Shown: positions 48,796 to 62,581, counted from the stretch's first letter. The stretch is 64,000 nucleotides of DNA from Nageia nagi (GCA_050084985.1 JBITNC010000001.1:179676001-179740000), one strand, 5' to 3'. Program-made: numbers and translations. Notes: generated from the letters alone by a model not told the origin.

Positions 48796-51149
48796 CCTGT
48801 GTTCTTCCTCTCTCTCTCTCTAAATAATGTCTCAATAGGAGATGCAAATATTTTTGATATATGAGTTTTATATCTAGTAATCTCTATGCTCTATATTCCT
48901 TGATTTGCTTATTTCTACTACATTGTAGAGACTCTTAAGGTCTAGGAGTGAATGTATATGCTTTTAATTTGGATTTTGAAGGAATTTGACCTCTCCATAA
49001 CATAGGATCTACACATATGACCCTTATATCTTGGTTCTCTTTTATTACAATGAGAAAATGTAAGTTTACATAGTTGTAGATAAAATTTGGTATCATAATG
49101 AGTCATTTGTGCATGGTTTTTTTTATTAAACTAATGTAATAGATGAAATGTACTCTTTTAACCAACGTTAATCTTAGACACAAGATACAAACTAGTTGTA
49201 AATTTATCTAAAGTATGAAGATTGGCTCCTTATCCATTAGGGTTTTGAGTATAAGGGATAGAAAGATAAAAGTTAGAAATGTATAAGACTAAATAAGGTG
49301 AATTAGAACCATCGTAGGCATCAAATTATTTCTAATCCTTTGGTACATATAGTATTCAAAGTTTACAACCATATGTAGTCTTAGCTAGTTGCATTAGTAA
49401 AATGACTACAATACCTAACAAATAGTTAAATCCATACATGAATTCCTTCCTAGAAGGTGCACAACTATTAGCAACAACTCTAGAGAGATAGATTTTATAC
49501 ATAACTTGATAAGGCAAATAGTACGAGCTCATAATCCTAAAATACATATAGTAATTTTTAAAGGGCAATATTTAGCATAAATATTCAACCTTTTATTTAG
49601 ATGAGGTCACTTGTATTATAGGAAAATTTACAAGACCTAAGATGTCTGCCCTACCTATTAAAATAATTACAAATTGTGAGTTGTATATGCTCGTTGATTA
49701 CAAAATAATATCTCTAGATCCTTTTATAGATATTTAAAAATTCTAGGTATCAAATCCTAAAGAAACTTGATTGATTTAGAGTTACAAAATGAGATTATTT
49801 CCCTTATCTTCCTGATCTAAAGGTACAAGTCTTATCTTAAAGATTTTAATCATGAATTCCTTGATTTTCATGCCACTAAATGATATCTAATTTAGATTAG
49901 GATTTTCTCTTAGCAAATAGTGTGTTTATAGCTAGAAGCTCTTTGGATTTGATTACCTTTGAAGTTATTACAACATGGTAAGATGGTGTTTATCCCTTTC
50001 CTTTGATTAGATTTCCTTCAAAAGTGTAGTTGTAGGAGCTATTACCTTGATCTTGGCCCAACTATTAGATCTTACACATCAATTCTAGTTAGTTGATTTT
50101 CCAATAACCTTATCCATTCATCTTTTGATGCTAACTTCACATCCAAGGGAATTTTATGGTTTTAAGTTATTATAGACTTGATTATTGAGTTTAGAGTGAA
50201 TCTACATCCTTCTTGATAAAATCTTCATCGATTCTAGTTGTTGAAGATAATTTCATAATGTATTATGTAACAATCTACAATGTGAAGTTGATGTGATGAT
50301 GTAATCACTTTCCAAATTACAAATTGAGTCTCTTGGGATATGTGATAGCTTTCTAGTCCTCCTTTCTATATTAAGTTTGGATGATCCAAGGTGTGAAGTC
50401 CTTGAATCTATAATTGTAATTCCAAATTATAGAGAGGCATGTGGTAGCATCTCATAGGGTATTGAAGTGTATGCCTTATGTTAAATGAATTTGCACATTG
50501 AAGTGAGCTTTTGAATGAATCTATGATGCAAATATGCTATGATGATGTGATCCTCCTCTAAGGTACAAATTTGCTTATTTTTCTTACTTTTCTAGAGTGT
50601 GTAGATAACACTATGATGTCAAATTCTTTCAAAGTATGGATTTTATTTTATTTGAGAATGAAAAAGCCTTTTCATAGATACTTTGTAGTGCAAATTTGGT
50701 TGATGATGTTATAGGAATCTAAAGTGTGGATGTTGACTCATTGTGAATACAGAATAGACCAAATTCCTTCATTCTAGGGTCTAAAGATATGTTGATGATG
50801 TCACTATTTCTAGAATGTAGATTCTACTTAAGTTACATTCAAAACTTGCATATAAACAAAAACTAAGGAAATAATATTTGAATAGGTGAATATGCATGTG
50901 AATTGAGAGATTTTAAATAGCTAATATTTCAAATTGTAAAGTATATTTATGCATCATGGATTGATCATAAATTTGAATAAGATATTCATCCTTGAATAAA
51001 GAAATGAAATCAAATTATATTCATAGTCATATACAAAATTAGATCCCAAAACAAACACAACCATTTGATTTTTAAATTAAAAATATTGGGTACAAAATTA
51101 TGTCTACATTCTAATGGGTTTAGGGGATTTTTGGTAATAAAATTTAGAA
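48796..51149. other. Interval between LTR-like repeats, no gene recognised
   Basis: A (CT)n tract at 48804-48823 opens the interval. The minus-strand frame at 49356-49568 resembles nothing I know. Around 50500-50860 there is a loose repetition of GATGATGT and AAAGTGTGGAT words. Nothing firm. Confidence 0.5.
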
Positions 51150-52406
51150 TCCCTACCTAAATAAAATACATCATCCTTGGGTATCATAGTTATCCCTTAA
51201 TATAATGTCTTTGATATTAGCCCATTCTTGATTTGTTCTACTATAATTCTCAAATTTTTCCATATCCTTATGTATAGTAATCATGCTATTTAAAATAGAA
51301 AAAGATATATTACTATGATCCTTCGAAAATTCCTTAATTATTAATTGCATAAATATAAAATTAATAAAGTACTATAAAAAATTATCATGATTAAATTCCT
51401 TTAGCCAATTATCAAATTCAAAGGCATCTTTTGCAATAGCCTCCACCTTCTACTTTACCTGTTCCTTAGTCAAGGGAGTAGAATCCTGCTAGAAGTTTGA
51501 AATACCCCAAGATTGCAATGCATGAAATTTTGCCTTAATAAGTTATATTTTCTATGTTAGAGTATATTGGTATCTAGATCCCTATTGATTAAGGTATGCA
51601 TTTATACACATAATATAAGAAGCCATATCAAGGATTTGTTCTCTAGTGTCAAAATTTTCTTTAATTGAATCCTCATTTAAGATAACTTCTAGATTTGAAA
51701 TTATGGCCTTAGCCTCATCCTTTCTTGCATATATCAAGGCCTTTATCTGAGAGATATTAATTGATTTGTTTCCTATGTATTTATGGCATGTGGTGATATA
51801 ATTGCAAATAGGAAACAATGTCTTCATTTTAAAAAATATTAACTCCCATAACTTTCTCTTAAGACTAGCCAAAGTCTATTTGTTGAATGAAGACTTGTCC
51901 ATAGCCTCTTCTTCCTTTTACAACTAAAATTTAAGTTATTTTATTTTATATTCATATTATTTCAATTAATCATTGGAATTTTGAAACTCAACATCCTTGG
52001 ATTTAAGATTAGCTTCTTGCCCCTTCAACTAGGCATCTCTTTTGGCTATCTCTACATCCGTAGCCTTCAGCTCTACACCTTTACTTGTTAATATAATATT
52101 TTTTGGATTATTTGGTATTTTTGACTAGTCAAGTTATTTTAAAGATCAAGAAAGCTCTTATTTAAGTTTTCTTGCTTTATCTATAACTTATTGACCTCCT
52201 TCTTGATTGCTACCAACTCTTTCTCTTTAGATTTAATATGCTTTGATGCAAAGAAAAGTTCTTTATCATTTTGCTACAAAGTGGCTTGTCTTGGTGCCTT
52301 TGATATATGATACCTTAATGTTTTGATGTAATTTTTCAAACCCTTCACTTCCTTTATAATATTTTTATCCTTATTTTCAAATATTCTTCTCTTTTGAGTC
52401 TCCTTA
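51150..52406 (-). pseudogene. Second copy of the coiled-coil 3' frame
   Basis: Minus-strand reading gives a Lys/Glu-rich, coiled-coil-like product from the LTR edge at 52406 leftward. Pieces are KEVKGLKNYIKTLRYHISKA, KSKEKELVAIKKEVNKL, a frame change, KATDVEIAKRDA, LKSKDVEFQNSND, and then the open part at 51582-51872 (LASLKRKLWELIFFKM, ARKDEAKAIISNLEVIL). Further on is MEKFENYSRTNQEWANIKDI. Order and wording resemble the tail of the extra frame of gypsy element 1 (DVEIA and KDV blocks, then W-A-N near the end). Homology is inferred by eye. Confidence 0.5.
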
Positions 52407-53585
52407 TGTAATGACACACCTAATTACACTATTATGACCCAAATACCTTCAAAAATTTGAATGTGATTGAGAATATTTATGTTATGAGATGACTAATTAT
52501 GAATGGATATATGTAATATTTATATCATTTTGATGTTTGATTTGAGGTTGCTTTTACACATGTTACAAGTTGACTCAATGTGGAAGTTAGATTAGAGATC
52601 CCAATGAACCATAGATGAGTTGGTTATAGGAATAAATTGGTAAGAGAGAGGAAATGATTATCATTGAATTGCTAATAGCCCATAGGGACCTTTTGTAAAT
52701 CATATAGTTAAATATCATAATTATTATGCATGAAATATGATCCCTATGATATGTGTGATGTTCGTATATGCATTAACAAAAAAATTACCTTGTAAGATGG
52801 ACAATCTCTATAGGTAAAATTATGCGCTAAAATATTTATTATGTATTTCTAATTGCTTTGAAAAATTAATTAATTATTTTAAATATTACAATTAAATATT
52901 TTATATACATAAATTCAAATTTATCATTAAAGTATTTTATTCTAACTTGCAATAATTTTTAGGGTTGGGTGAAAATTTATTTATCAAGGGATGAGGTGGT
53001 AAAAATTATTAGCCTACCCTATACCATGAATATTCTTCCTCCCCATACACCTTGGAATTTTGCATGGCGTGTCCAAAATAATTGAGGGACTATTTAGACC
53101 TTGTGGATTACAAACAAAATTGGTTAAATCCCAACACAAAATAAAAGATTTCATGTCTCCCATGAGCAAAATGTTTGAGGTGGCTAAATAGTAAAATATT
53201 TGGAAGTGTTATACCAATATTTTCCTATAAATACCTAAGGAAACTTGAAAAAATACAAACACCTCTTACATTCTAAAATATTGGTCTTGAGATCTATGAA
53301 GAAAGGAGTTCCTCTCTTCTCATTTGTTCATTCTTAAGTCCAGGTGTTCTTCTCATATTTTAGCCACTAGTGCTAAAAGTTTTAGTCTAAGTTTTGAATT
53401 TTAATTATGGATTTTGTAGTTTATTTGAAAGGAGGAATTATTTATTTAAAATTTTGAGTAATGCATGTGAACACATTGTATAGTTTTTCCATATACATAT
53501 GGAGATATCTAGATAAAGGAGTGAATAATTTATTTAAAACTATTTATTTTGTTTGAAAGTAAAGTCATAGGTGAAAATTTTGACA
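52407..53585 (+). repeat. LTR-like direct repeat, copy 2
   Basis: It begins TGTAATGACACACC and aligns with copy 1 to about 53490, including the TATAAATACC box near 53226. The flanks give no matching 5-bp duplication with copy 1 or with itself, so it could be half of an element or a separate solo LTR. Confidence 0.65.
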
Positions 53586-56500
53586 TGTCTTCATTGAAAA
53601 GAATAATTTTTACTTCCATATTGATCATGAGTCTTCAAAATACTCTTTTATTTATGCAATTACACCTAAATGACCTTGGGATTTCCATAATGAAGGTGCA
53701 CATATATAGATCTTGTTTTGGCTATTAGAACAAAGGGTTGGAGCTTAGATTCCTTATCTTTAGCTTAATGCCTTAGTATCAAATCATAGGCTTATAGGTT
53801 TTACATATTGTGCATTTAGAACACAAATATATTTCTTCCATGGGAATACCTATTAGTCATAATATTTCACTCCCCTTCTGCATGCATTGTAATTCTATAG
53901 GGTAGATGCCGTACCACACAATGAAAATGGGTATGGACTTAGATTCTTCAATGATCTCTATGATGCACTTTTTTCCAAGAAAATTATCCATAAGATCATT
54001 TCAAGAGCCTTAAATATGGATGAAATTTAGAGTAAATTTTATCGATTAGTAACCATGGACATTGATTTTTTTGAATTTTGAATCTATTGTATCATAGCAT
54101 CTTAATTATAAACACCATCCCAAGCTTCATATTTTACCCTTTGATTGCCAATTATGTTACTTCTTAAATTAAGACTAACAACATCAAGGTAACTCTCCAT
54201 GTATCAACTTGGAAGGAGGATAACAAGCTTTTGAGCTCAATGTAAGACTATTCTACACATACATCCAACATACAATGGTATGTTTACTCCTAGCTCATGT
54301 TGGATTATAGGTTAATGCTTATAGATTTATGACATCTCCTTTTAGGGGAAAACTTGTAAAATATTTCCTTTTTATATGTATTAAATTGTACCTCCTTATA
54401 CTTATGTCTCCTAACATCGACTAAGATTGAAGAGCTAGGTAAATGGTTAACATAGGTATTAGACCCATCTAAGGAGTATAAATTCAGGGGTAGTCACATA
54501 AATATTATCCAACAAGGAGGTAAGAACCATCTCATAGTTTATATGGAAAAAAATTGAAAAAAAAAAGGGTTTTCCATTTGAATTGACCTCCTTCAATAAT
54601 CATTACAACATTGGCATCATAGCTTTATCCATGGATGTCTAAAAAATAATGGAGATAGCCATATTTCCTTTCATATAACCACTTTCCCTTGAAGCCTTTT
54701 TAGGCATTAATTCACATTTAATTATATTTCAACAAGATTTTAAAATTCAATTTTTTAATATCCCTACTTTGTAATAAATGGGATAAAAAGTTATTTGATT
54801 AATGTAATGAAATGGGAAGAGCTCATAATAAGTATCAAAGAAACTCTTTATGAGAAGTTAAAATAATGGCTTTTATGATTTTTTAGAAAAATATTCTTTT
54901 TTTATTAATGATAGTAGTGTGAATTATAGTTCATAATTACCTCTATAATTTGAAAATGACAAGTGATGGATGTGATTCTAGTAAACATAAATAGAATTAA
55001 TAAATTTTATGAGACTTAATTATTTTTCTTTATGAGTGTTTATTTGACTTTTGTTGATAGTACTATTTATGAATTTTATAGAAATTATCTATAATTCATA
55101 ATGAATGTTTAATTATTTACTATTTCAAGATGAATTATAAATGATGTATGTGAAATTATTGATGATATGATTAGACTAAATGGTGAAATTATACTCTATG
55201 ATTGAGGAAGGGAGGTAGTTCTAGTAAGAGCATAAAACCTCATGAGATCAAAAATAAACTATTGATTACTTGATTAATGATTTAATGATTATAAAAATTT
55301 GAATTTATGAGGTGTGATGCATCTAGGGGTAGGATGCATTTTATCATGAAAAGAGTTATCCTGATCCTCAAATAACTCTAAAACCTTTCCTAGTACTTAC
55401 ATCCAATGAATCTTGGCTCCTTGGAATGAATGTGCATGATGGAGATGCCAAGAATATGGATCAATTGGATATGAATGAATTCAAAATCTCTTATGAAATA
55501 ATTGTAAATGGTTATTATAAAATATAAAATCCATATGTTGATTGTATAGGAACTCACATGAAATTAAACTATCATATGTAGTTTTATGGAATACTTTGAT
55601 ATGACCTATCTAACAATTAGGGTCAAAACAAGTTTAGTTGTATTACTATCATTATTATATATGTTAGAGCATGGGATAATGCCATAAACCCTTAGATGTA
55701 TATTTAATTATGAACAAATGTAATTATGTGAATAAGGTAACTAGACAATCATTCATATCCTTTGATATATTTATAAAATATTTATGGTAAATAAAAAATC
55801 CACGTATATATTTTTCTCATTAATAATTAGGGTTACAAATGGGCTTGGTGAATTTTAAAAATAAATAATACCTTGAAAATTAAGAAAATCCATGTTCAAA
55901 AGAACTTAAATGTGATTAATAATGTTTCATGAAATGTATGTGTAACTAATAGAAAGTGCTTAGTAAATCATTCCCTAACTTAATTGCTAGGATTACAATA
56001 AGACTATTGGTGAATTAGAGAACCATGATGTGGAATATGGATATCTTTACCTTATATGTTGAAAGTGACACTTACTAGCTAAAGTAGATCGTGTGATAGA
56101 GTTTAAAAGGAAATATTTTAGAGGTCAAATGTTTGAAGGTTTATTATGAAAATGGAATTAAGGTAATATGCTAGAAAATGAATAAGTCTCCATGATATGT
56201 AAAAATTACAAAGACAATAGTCTACCTACATTACCTTGGTATGATTTGAATATAATAATGGTGTAATAATTTGAATTAAATAGAACTTAGCTCAAGTATA
56301 AGTAATATGTTAAGGTACATGTGATCCTTACATGTGAAATTTAAGAAAACCTAATTAACTAGCTAGTACCCTAGAAAGAGTGAGAATGGGAATGTATCCT
56401 TGAATTTAATAAAGGGATTGATCAAATGATATATTTAGATGAACACACTAAATGATCTAGCAAATTGAAGTAAGAGTTGAAAACTATTGGTTGTCAAATG

Positions 56501-57289
56501 ATTTGGACTTTGAAATTAAAAGGAGAATTAGACAAACCATCATTGTCGTAAGTTTCTTAGACAACAAGAAAGGACTCAACTAAAATATATTTTTTGAGTG
56601 GAATACCTTCTATTTCACACTCCCTTTCTTGGAGTACTAGCCTTTATAGTTATCTCAAGGCTTTTTATTATTCTCTAGAAAGTGATATCCTTTTAAAGTA
56701 TTATTCTTTTAGTTGCATCATGCATATGGGATATTTGAAATGAAATATTTTTGTATATTCTTTGATGTCTTCATGAATAAGATTATTTGAAATATGTTGT
56801 GCATGTTTGATGTAATTATTTATTTTATTTAGTAAGCATGATTGATATTAAGATATATGGTTTGTTTGTAAGAACTAGATTGTAAGAACATCCTACTACT
56901 TATATGATTCAAGCATTGAAACCTAAAAAACTAACAATAGGTACAAGATCAATTATTTATAGGAATGTTAGTGTGGGGATGGTTTTTATTTTATAACCTT
57001 TGTATTAAAATTTATTAGAATAAAAAAACTACTTGAGGATATTATTCTAATATCCATGGCTCCTCAAGATATGGTCATGGGGATGCTGAACAACATGGTA
57101 GGCCTAGCTGATAGATATGGATAGGCTAATGATTTATACCCTCAATAGGTTATGAAATGAGGGTAGTAGTAGATCAAACTAGTAGTCATACTTCCTATAG
57201 TTAAGAAAATAAGAATATAACAACTATTTCATAGGTGAACACACTTCTCCATTTCATATAGAAGATTTCCTAGGACAATCTATCTATGC
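53586..57289. other. AT-rich interval, no gene recognised
   Basis: No conserved protein block was seen on either strand and no paired repeat was found. It is probably worn element debris flanking the copia insertion. Confidence 0.5.
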
Positions 57290-57294
57290 GTATG

Positions 57295-57730
57295 TGTTGG
57301 AATGTATAATGCATTATTGTAAAGGTTTGTATTAAATATTTTATGTAAATTCACTTATACTTAATGGTATTATTTTATACCTTGAGTATTTAACTGAATA
57401 TGATAATGTAACTTGTCCTACACTCCAAAGAGGGATTTTTTACCTATAAATAGAAGGATCCCTCTTTGTGATCATACACCAATTTGTGGAGTAAAGTTAT
57501 GCTATAGGATAGAATTGTAGGAGTTAATATTAGGAGAATTGTAAGAGAGTTGTATTTGTGATTGAAGTAAAGATCTAGTTAGTGGATGTACTCCTAGTTC
57601 AAGGAACCACTTTATATCTTGAGTTACTTTGTGAGATTATCTTATGTGTGAGTTTGTTAGATGTGAATTTGAGAGCTTTCATGTGATCTTAGTTATTTAG
57701 GATTATTCTTATTATAGTTCAATTATCACA
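57295..57730 (+). repeat. 5' LTR of copia element 5 (436 bp)
   Basis: TGTTGGAATGTATAATGC to TTATCACA. TATAAATA at 57445-57452 is a probable promoter core. Relative to the 3' copy it lacks 73 bases. Confidence 0.9.
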
Positions 57731-57732
57731 TT

Positions 57733-57747
57733 TGGTGTCAGAGCTTG
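57733..57747 (+). other. Primer-binding site of copia element 5
   Basis: TGGTGTCAGAGCTTG, close to the initiator-Met site TGGTATCAGAGC, two bases after the LTR. Confidence 0.85.
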
Positions 57748-57830
57748 GGTAGAAGCTCTTCTTCAACATCTTGGTGATGTTCATTCCTCTCACTACTCTT
57801 CATTATTGAGGTAAAACTCAAGAGAAGCAA

Positions 57831-58800
57831 ATGGGAGAATCTTTTTTACCCAAACACATTCTTGATGGTTCCAACTATAAGATTTGAGAACCTCAAATGA
57901 GAGCTAAATTGTAGGTAAGGAAGCTATGGCAAATAGTGAATGAGAACCTTGTACCTCTTATAGATGAGAAGGCACTAGAAGCTTATAACACAAAGAATGA
58001 GTTGTCAACCTCCATGATTTATCATGTAGTTTTAGATGATGCAATTTTGATGATATCCTCTTCAACCTTAGTAAAAGAAGCATGGGATAAGCTAAAGCAA
58101 ATCTACCTTAGTTAAAACTTTTCAAGAAGGTTTACCATTCTCCAAAAGTTGCTTCAATCTCATCAAGGGGAAGATGAAAATGTGGCTATCTACTTGAACA
58201 AAATCATTGACCTAAGGACCCAACTTATTTCTTGTAGGTGCAATTAGATCAATTATGAGTCTATGGTCTTCATCATTCTTCAAAGCCTCTCTTCAAAGTT
58301 TGGAAACTTTGTAACAGTTATGGAAATAAGGCTTGATGATGAAGAAGAAGTCATCTCCCTATAGAACCTATCTAGGCACCCATTGAAGCATGAGAAAACC
58401 CTTAACAATAAGGTATTGATTTCTTCTCTTAAGGATAATAATGTTTCCCTTGGTACAACTAAAACTCCTTTCAAGAAGAATTTTAATCAAAAGAAATCTT
58501 ATCCTTCTTCCTCCAAAAGGTTTGAGAAAAGAGGTAATGACTAAAATAGCAACAAGAACAATAAGAACAACAACCATAGCAGGAAGAACAATGGTAACAA
58601 TAATCATTTCAAGTAAAGAGATGGAAAAAGCAAAGCAAACACTCCTTCTCCTAAGGAAAAGTTTGATGGCAATTGTAACTATTGTGACATTCAATGTCAC
58701 AAAGAAGTTGATTGTTACAAAAATAAAAGAGAGAAAAAGTACAAAGGTAAAGGAAATATAAATAACTACAAAGGAAAGAAAAATACTCATGCTGGTTTTA
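57831..58800 (+). pseudogene. Copia gag, element 5
   Basis: Starts MGESFLPKHILDGSNYKI at 57831, followed by a stop at a former Trp codon and EPQMRAKL. Further blocks are LVKEAWDKLKQIYL, FTILQKLLQSHQGEDENVAI and YLNKIIDLRTQLI. An Asn/Lys-rich basic stretch (about 58490-58640) precedes a complete zinc knuckle CNYCDIQCHKEVDC near 58672-58713. Several stops interrupt it. Opposite-strand frames at 58280-58826 are shadows. Confidence 0.8.
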
Positions 58801-60110
58801 CTGTAGCACTCTACTCCATGTCTCACTCCTTTTCATATAAATGGATTGTTGACTCTAGTTGCACTAATCACCTATGCTTTGAAAAAGGAAATTTTAAGAA
58901 CATTCACAAGTATAATAAGGATGCCATTATGATAGGTGATAACTCTACCCTTGAAGTACAAGGAATTGGAAGTGTGCTAATTCATGGAAAGGTTATTGAA
59001 AATGTTCTTTGTGTTCCTAAGTTAAGAATGAACCTTCTCTCCATGATCCAAGTTGCTAGAAAAGGGTACTTTTTTGAGTTTGACTCTCAATCTTGGTGCA
59101 TTAAGAAAGGACTTACCACTTTGGTTAAAGGATCAATGAAAGATAACCTCTACATTATGGATCAAGTACCATTAAAGATATGTCTTGCTTCTAATATCTA
59201 TTCTAAAGGTAATCTTTAACATCATCATTTAGGGCACCTTAACCACTAGAGTATTCAAATCATGAAAGACCAAGAACTTGTGGAAGGTTTTCCTTTAATT
59301 TCTCCTTTGATTGGTCTATGTGAGAAAAGCATTCTTGGTAAGATGCATAGACAAAAGTTTGAAAAAGATAAGGTTATAAGAGCATCTCAACTTCTTCAAC
59401 TTGTGCATTTATATTTGATGGGTCTATTTCAAACTAAGTCACTTGGAAGAGCATCTTACATCTTGACCTTCATTGATGACTTTAGTAGGATGACCTTTGG
59501 GTATCTACTTGAGATCAAGGATCAAACCTTTGAGAGTTTTAAGGTGTTTAAGGCCTTTGTTGAGAATCAAACTAACCTTAAAATTAATATGTTGAGATCA
59601 AATAATAGGAGAGAATATAACAATAATGAGTTCAATGATTATTATGTGAAGTATGGTATCAAGAGGTAGTTTATAATTCCATACACTCTTCAGTAGAATG
59701 GTGTTGCTGAATGGAAAAATAGAACAATCATGGAGATGGCTAGATGCATGTTGGGTAATCTTCCTAAGTTGTTGTGGAGTGAAGCTATGAGCACTACTAT
59801 TTACACCTTGAATAGGTGTCCCACAAAAGCTATTTAGAGTAAAACTCCTTTTGAGACATGTTTAGAAAGAAAAACTGATATTTCTCACCTTAGGGTGTTT
59901 GGTTGTGAAACATTCTCAAACATTATTTCTAAGAAAAAGAAGTTGGATAAAAGAGTTAAAAAATACATCTTTGTGGGTTATAATAGTTAGCATAGAGGAT
60001 ACAATATTTACTCTCTAATCTATAAAGTAGTATTCATTTCAAGGGATGTAAAGTTCAATGAACTACCTAAAGAATCTACTTATAATGAGAATGTTGATGA
60101 TCTAAAGGAC
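58801..60110 (+). pseudogene. Copia protease and integrase, element 5
   Basis: The protease site reads WIVDSSCTNHLCFEKGNF: the Gly of D-S-G is Ser, which should abolish activity. NVLCVPKLRMNLLSM follows. The pre-integrase zinc region is worn (HHLGHLNH, then LCEKSILGK). In the integrase the first Asp is lost (LVHLYLMGLF where H-T-D is expected). FIDDFSRMTFGYL remains, SDNGGEY has become SNNRREYNNNEF, and the NGVAEWKNRT block keeps its Glu. RVFGCETFSNI and KKYIFVGYNS end the region. Confidence 0.85.
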
Positions 60111-61723
60111 TCTTTAGTTGCTCCTAGCTAGTTGGATATTGATATAGACAAGTCACCATAGGAACAAAATTCTCCAACACAAAGGGTAACAAGGAGCATG
60201 ACCTTGAACAAATCCTTAATTTCCAAGATTAACAGCAACCATAAGCCTTCAACCTTCAAAGAAGCTTCTAAGCATGAGTGCTAGATGGAAGCCATGAAAG
60301 TGGAGTATGAGATGCTTAAAAAAATAAAATATGGGACTTGGTTCCTTATCCCAATGATAAGAATGTGATTGGTAATAAGTGGATCTACAAGGTCAAGTTT
60401 AATTCAATTGGAGATATTGAGAAATACAAGGAAAGGTTAGTAGCTAAAGGTTTTGCTTAGAAATACAATGTAGATTATGAGGAAACCTTTGCTCCCATGG
60501 AAAAGATGCCTACCATGAGAGTTATTCTTGCTCTTTTCGTAGCTCAAGTATGGAAAGTTTTTCAACTTGATATCAAAAGTGCATTTCTCAATGGTGACTT
60601 GGATGTGGAAATCTTCATGAATCAACCAGAAGGGTTTATTATAGAAGGTAAAATGTCCTTTGTGTGTAAGCTAAAGAAGTCTTTATATGGACTTAAGTAA
60701 GCACCTAAAGCTTGGTACAAAAAGATTTTAGGGTACTTTGCAGACATTAGATTATTCAAGTGTTTTTATAACTCCGATCTATATATGCTCAATCAAGGAA
60801 AAGATGTGGTCTTGGTTCTCCTTTATGTGGATGATCTTTTGATTAGTAGGAACAATGATGAAATCATTCAAGAGTGCATATCCAAACTTAAGGCAACATT
60901 TTAAATGACTGATCTTGGTCTCTTGCACTACTATGTTGGAATGTAAGTGTATCAATACAAGGATTGTACTTACCTTAGTTAATCTAAATATATATCAAAC
61001 ATATTATAGAAATTTGGAATGGAGTGTAGATATGCTACAATGCCAATCTCTCTTGGAATCACTATTTCTTTAAGCTCCAACTCTTAGTTAGTTGATGCTA
61101 CAACTTATAGGTAATTAATTGGTATTCTTTTGTATTTAACTATATCTAGGCTAGACATTACCTTTGCAATGAATCTAATGGCATGATTCATGCAAAAAAT
61201 TTATGTTGAGAACTTAAATGCTATTAAGAAAATCTTAAGGTATGTTGTAGGGACTAAGGATCTTGATCTCATGTACTCTAAGTTGCCCTCATTTGTTCTC
61301 TTTGGATTCTTTGATTCTAACTATGAGGGAGATAGAGATGATAGGAAGTCAATCTATACATATGTGTTTAGCATTGGTTTAGGTGCTATATCTTGGGCTT
61401 CCAAGAAGTAACCTACTATTTCTATTTCCACCACAAAAGTTGAATATTATGCCATGTTTGTTGCATCCCAAGAAGCCATTTGGCTAAGGCATATTTTGAA
61501 ATAAATTAGGTATGAGCAAGGTGGCTCATCTTTGATCTCTTCAGATAATCAATCGGCTATTTCTTTGGCTAAGAATCCAATGTTACATTGGAGAACAAAA
61601 CATGTGGAAATCCATGCCCATTTTGTTAAAGAGGAAGTTCTTGATGGCATCATACACTTGGAGTATTGTCCATCCACCTTGAACTCCATTCATTTGTTCA
61701 CCAAGCCCCTCTTAGAAGCTTAA
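60111..61723 (+). pseudogene. Copia RT and RNase H, element 5
   Basis: RT blocks are [49 protein letters not shown] and KLKKSLYGLK followed by a stop at a Gln codon. The catalytic LLYVDDLLISRN is intact at about 60815-60850. TDLGLLHYYVGM follows. RNase H includes LRYVVGTKDLDLMYSK, GAISWASKK and SSDNQSAISLAKNPMLHWRT, then KHVEIHAHFVKEEV, and ends at 61723. Stops and frameshifts are frequent. Confidence 0.85.
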
Positions 61724-62581
61724 TTCTGTAAGTTAAAGGATGCTATAGGGTTGGTGAAGTTACCCTTAAGGGGGAGTTAAGTTTGAATTCTTGTGTTAAA
61801 TTCATATTTGTGATGACAACTTTACCCCTAGAAGAATTTTGTGTTGTATAGTGTTGATTTTGTTGCACACCTTCATGGTAAGTGCACTCTATGTGAGGAA
61901 CTTATTGTATAAATTGGTCAATTTTGTATTATTCATTTATCCATGTGTAACTCTTATGTGTCTTTTAGCACTATTCACTTATCCATATGTGAGGAACTCA
62001 TATGTGCATACTCTATTTTTTTTTTATCAATCTAGCACTATTCAATTATCCATATGTGAGGAACTCTTATGTGTCCTTTGGCACTATTCAGTTATTTATA
62101 TGTGAAGAACTCATATGCACATGCTCTATTTTGTAATGATAATCAACACATGTTTTATATACAGTAGGTGACTATAAGTTTTTAGTATGGCATCATCATG
62201 ATAACTTATAGTGCACCATTAATCAGTTCATGATGGCATTTATGTGATTCATCTATCCTTTTTGATATGAGTATGATGCATCTAATTAATCTTTTTATTT
62301 AATTTTCTTATGAATTGTAGGTTCCTTTGAGATTACAAGTTACTTACCTCATGTATGCAAGCTCTTGGAGACTCTTCATGACTTCCAGTTGGATGACTAC
62401 TTCATGTACATTGAAATCGATTATGGTTAATGATTGTATTTGGCAAAGTAATGAGTCTCAAACTAGATCTTTCTTACTTCACAAATATGTAAACAATTCT
62501 CATCTCCATTATATCTATTTGGAGGATAACTCTCTTACTTTCTCTTCTTCTTCTCTCTTACTTGCTTTATCCCAATATTGC
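61724..62581 (+). other. Extra 3' region of copia element 5
   Basis: It opens with an internal purine tract (AAGGGGGAG, 61768-61776) that looks like the tract normally placed beside a copia LTR. A tandem repeat follows (61880-62130). A frame from 62327 reads into the LTR and has no recognised domain; I regard it as non-coding. Confidence 0.6.
61880..62130 (+). repeat. Tandem repeat in the 3' region of copia element 5
   Basis: GCACTATTCANTTATCCATA then TGTGAGGAACTC recurs at 61967, 62034 and 62080, with a worn unit before. Periods are 67 and 46 bases because one unit carries a T-run insertion. Confidence 0.85.

Noticed and set aside
49356-49568. 70-codon minus-strand frame
   Set aside because: No motif, and surrounding sequence in the same frame is closed; treated as chance.
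47631-53585. A single complete element bounded by the two LTR-like repeats
   Set aside because: No matching target duplication, no primer site next to either repeat, and no pol inside; kept only as two LTR-like repeats.
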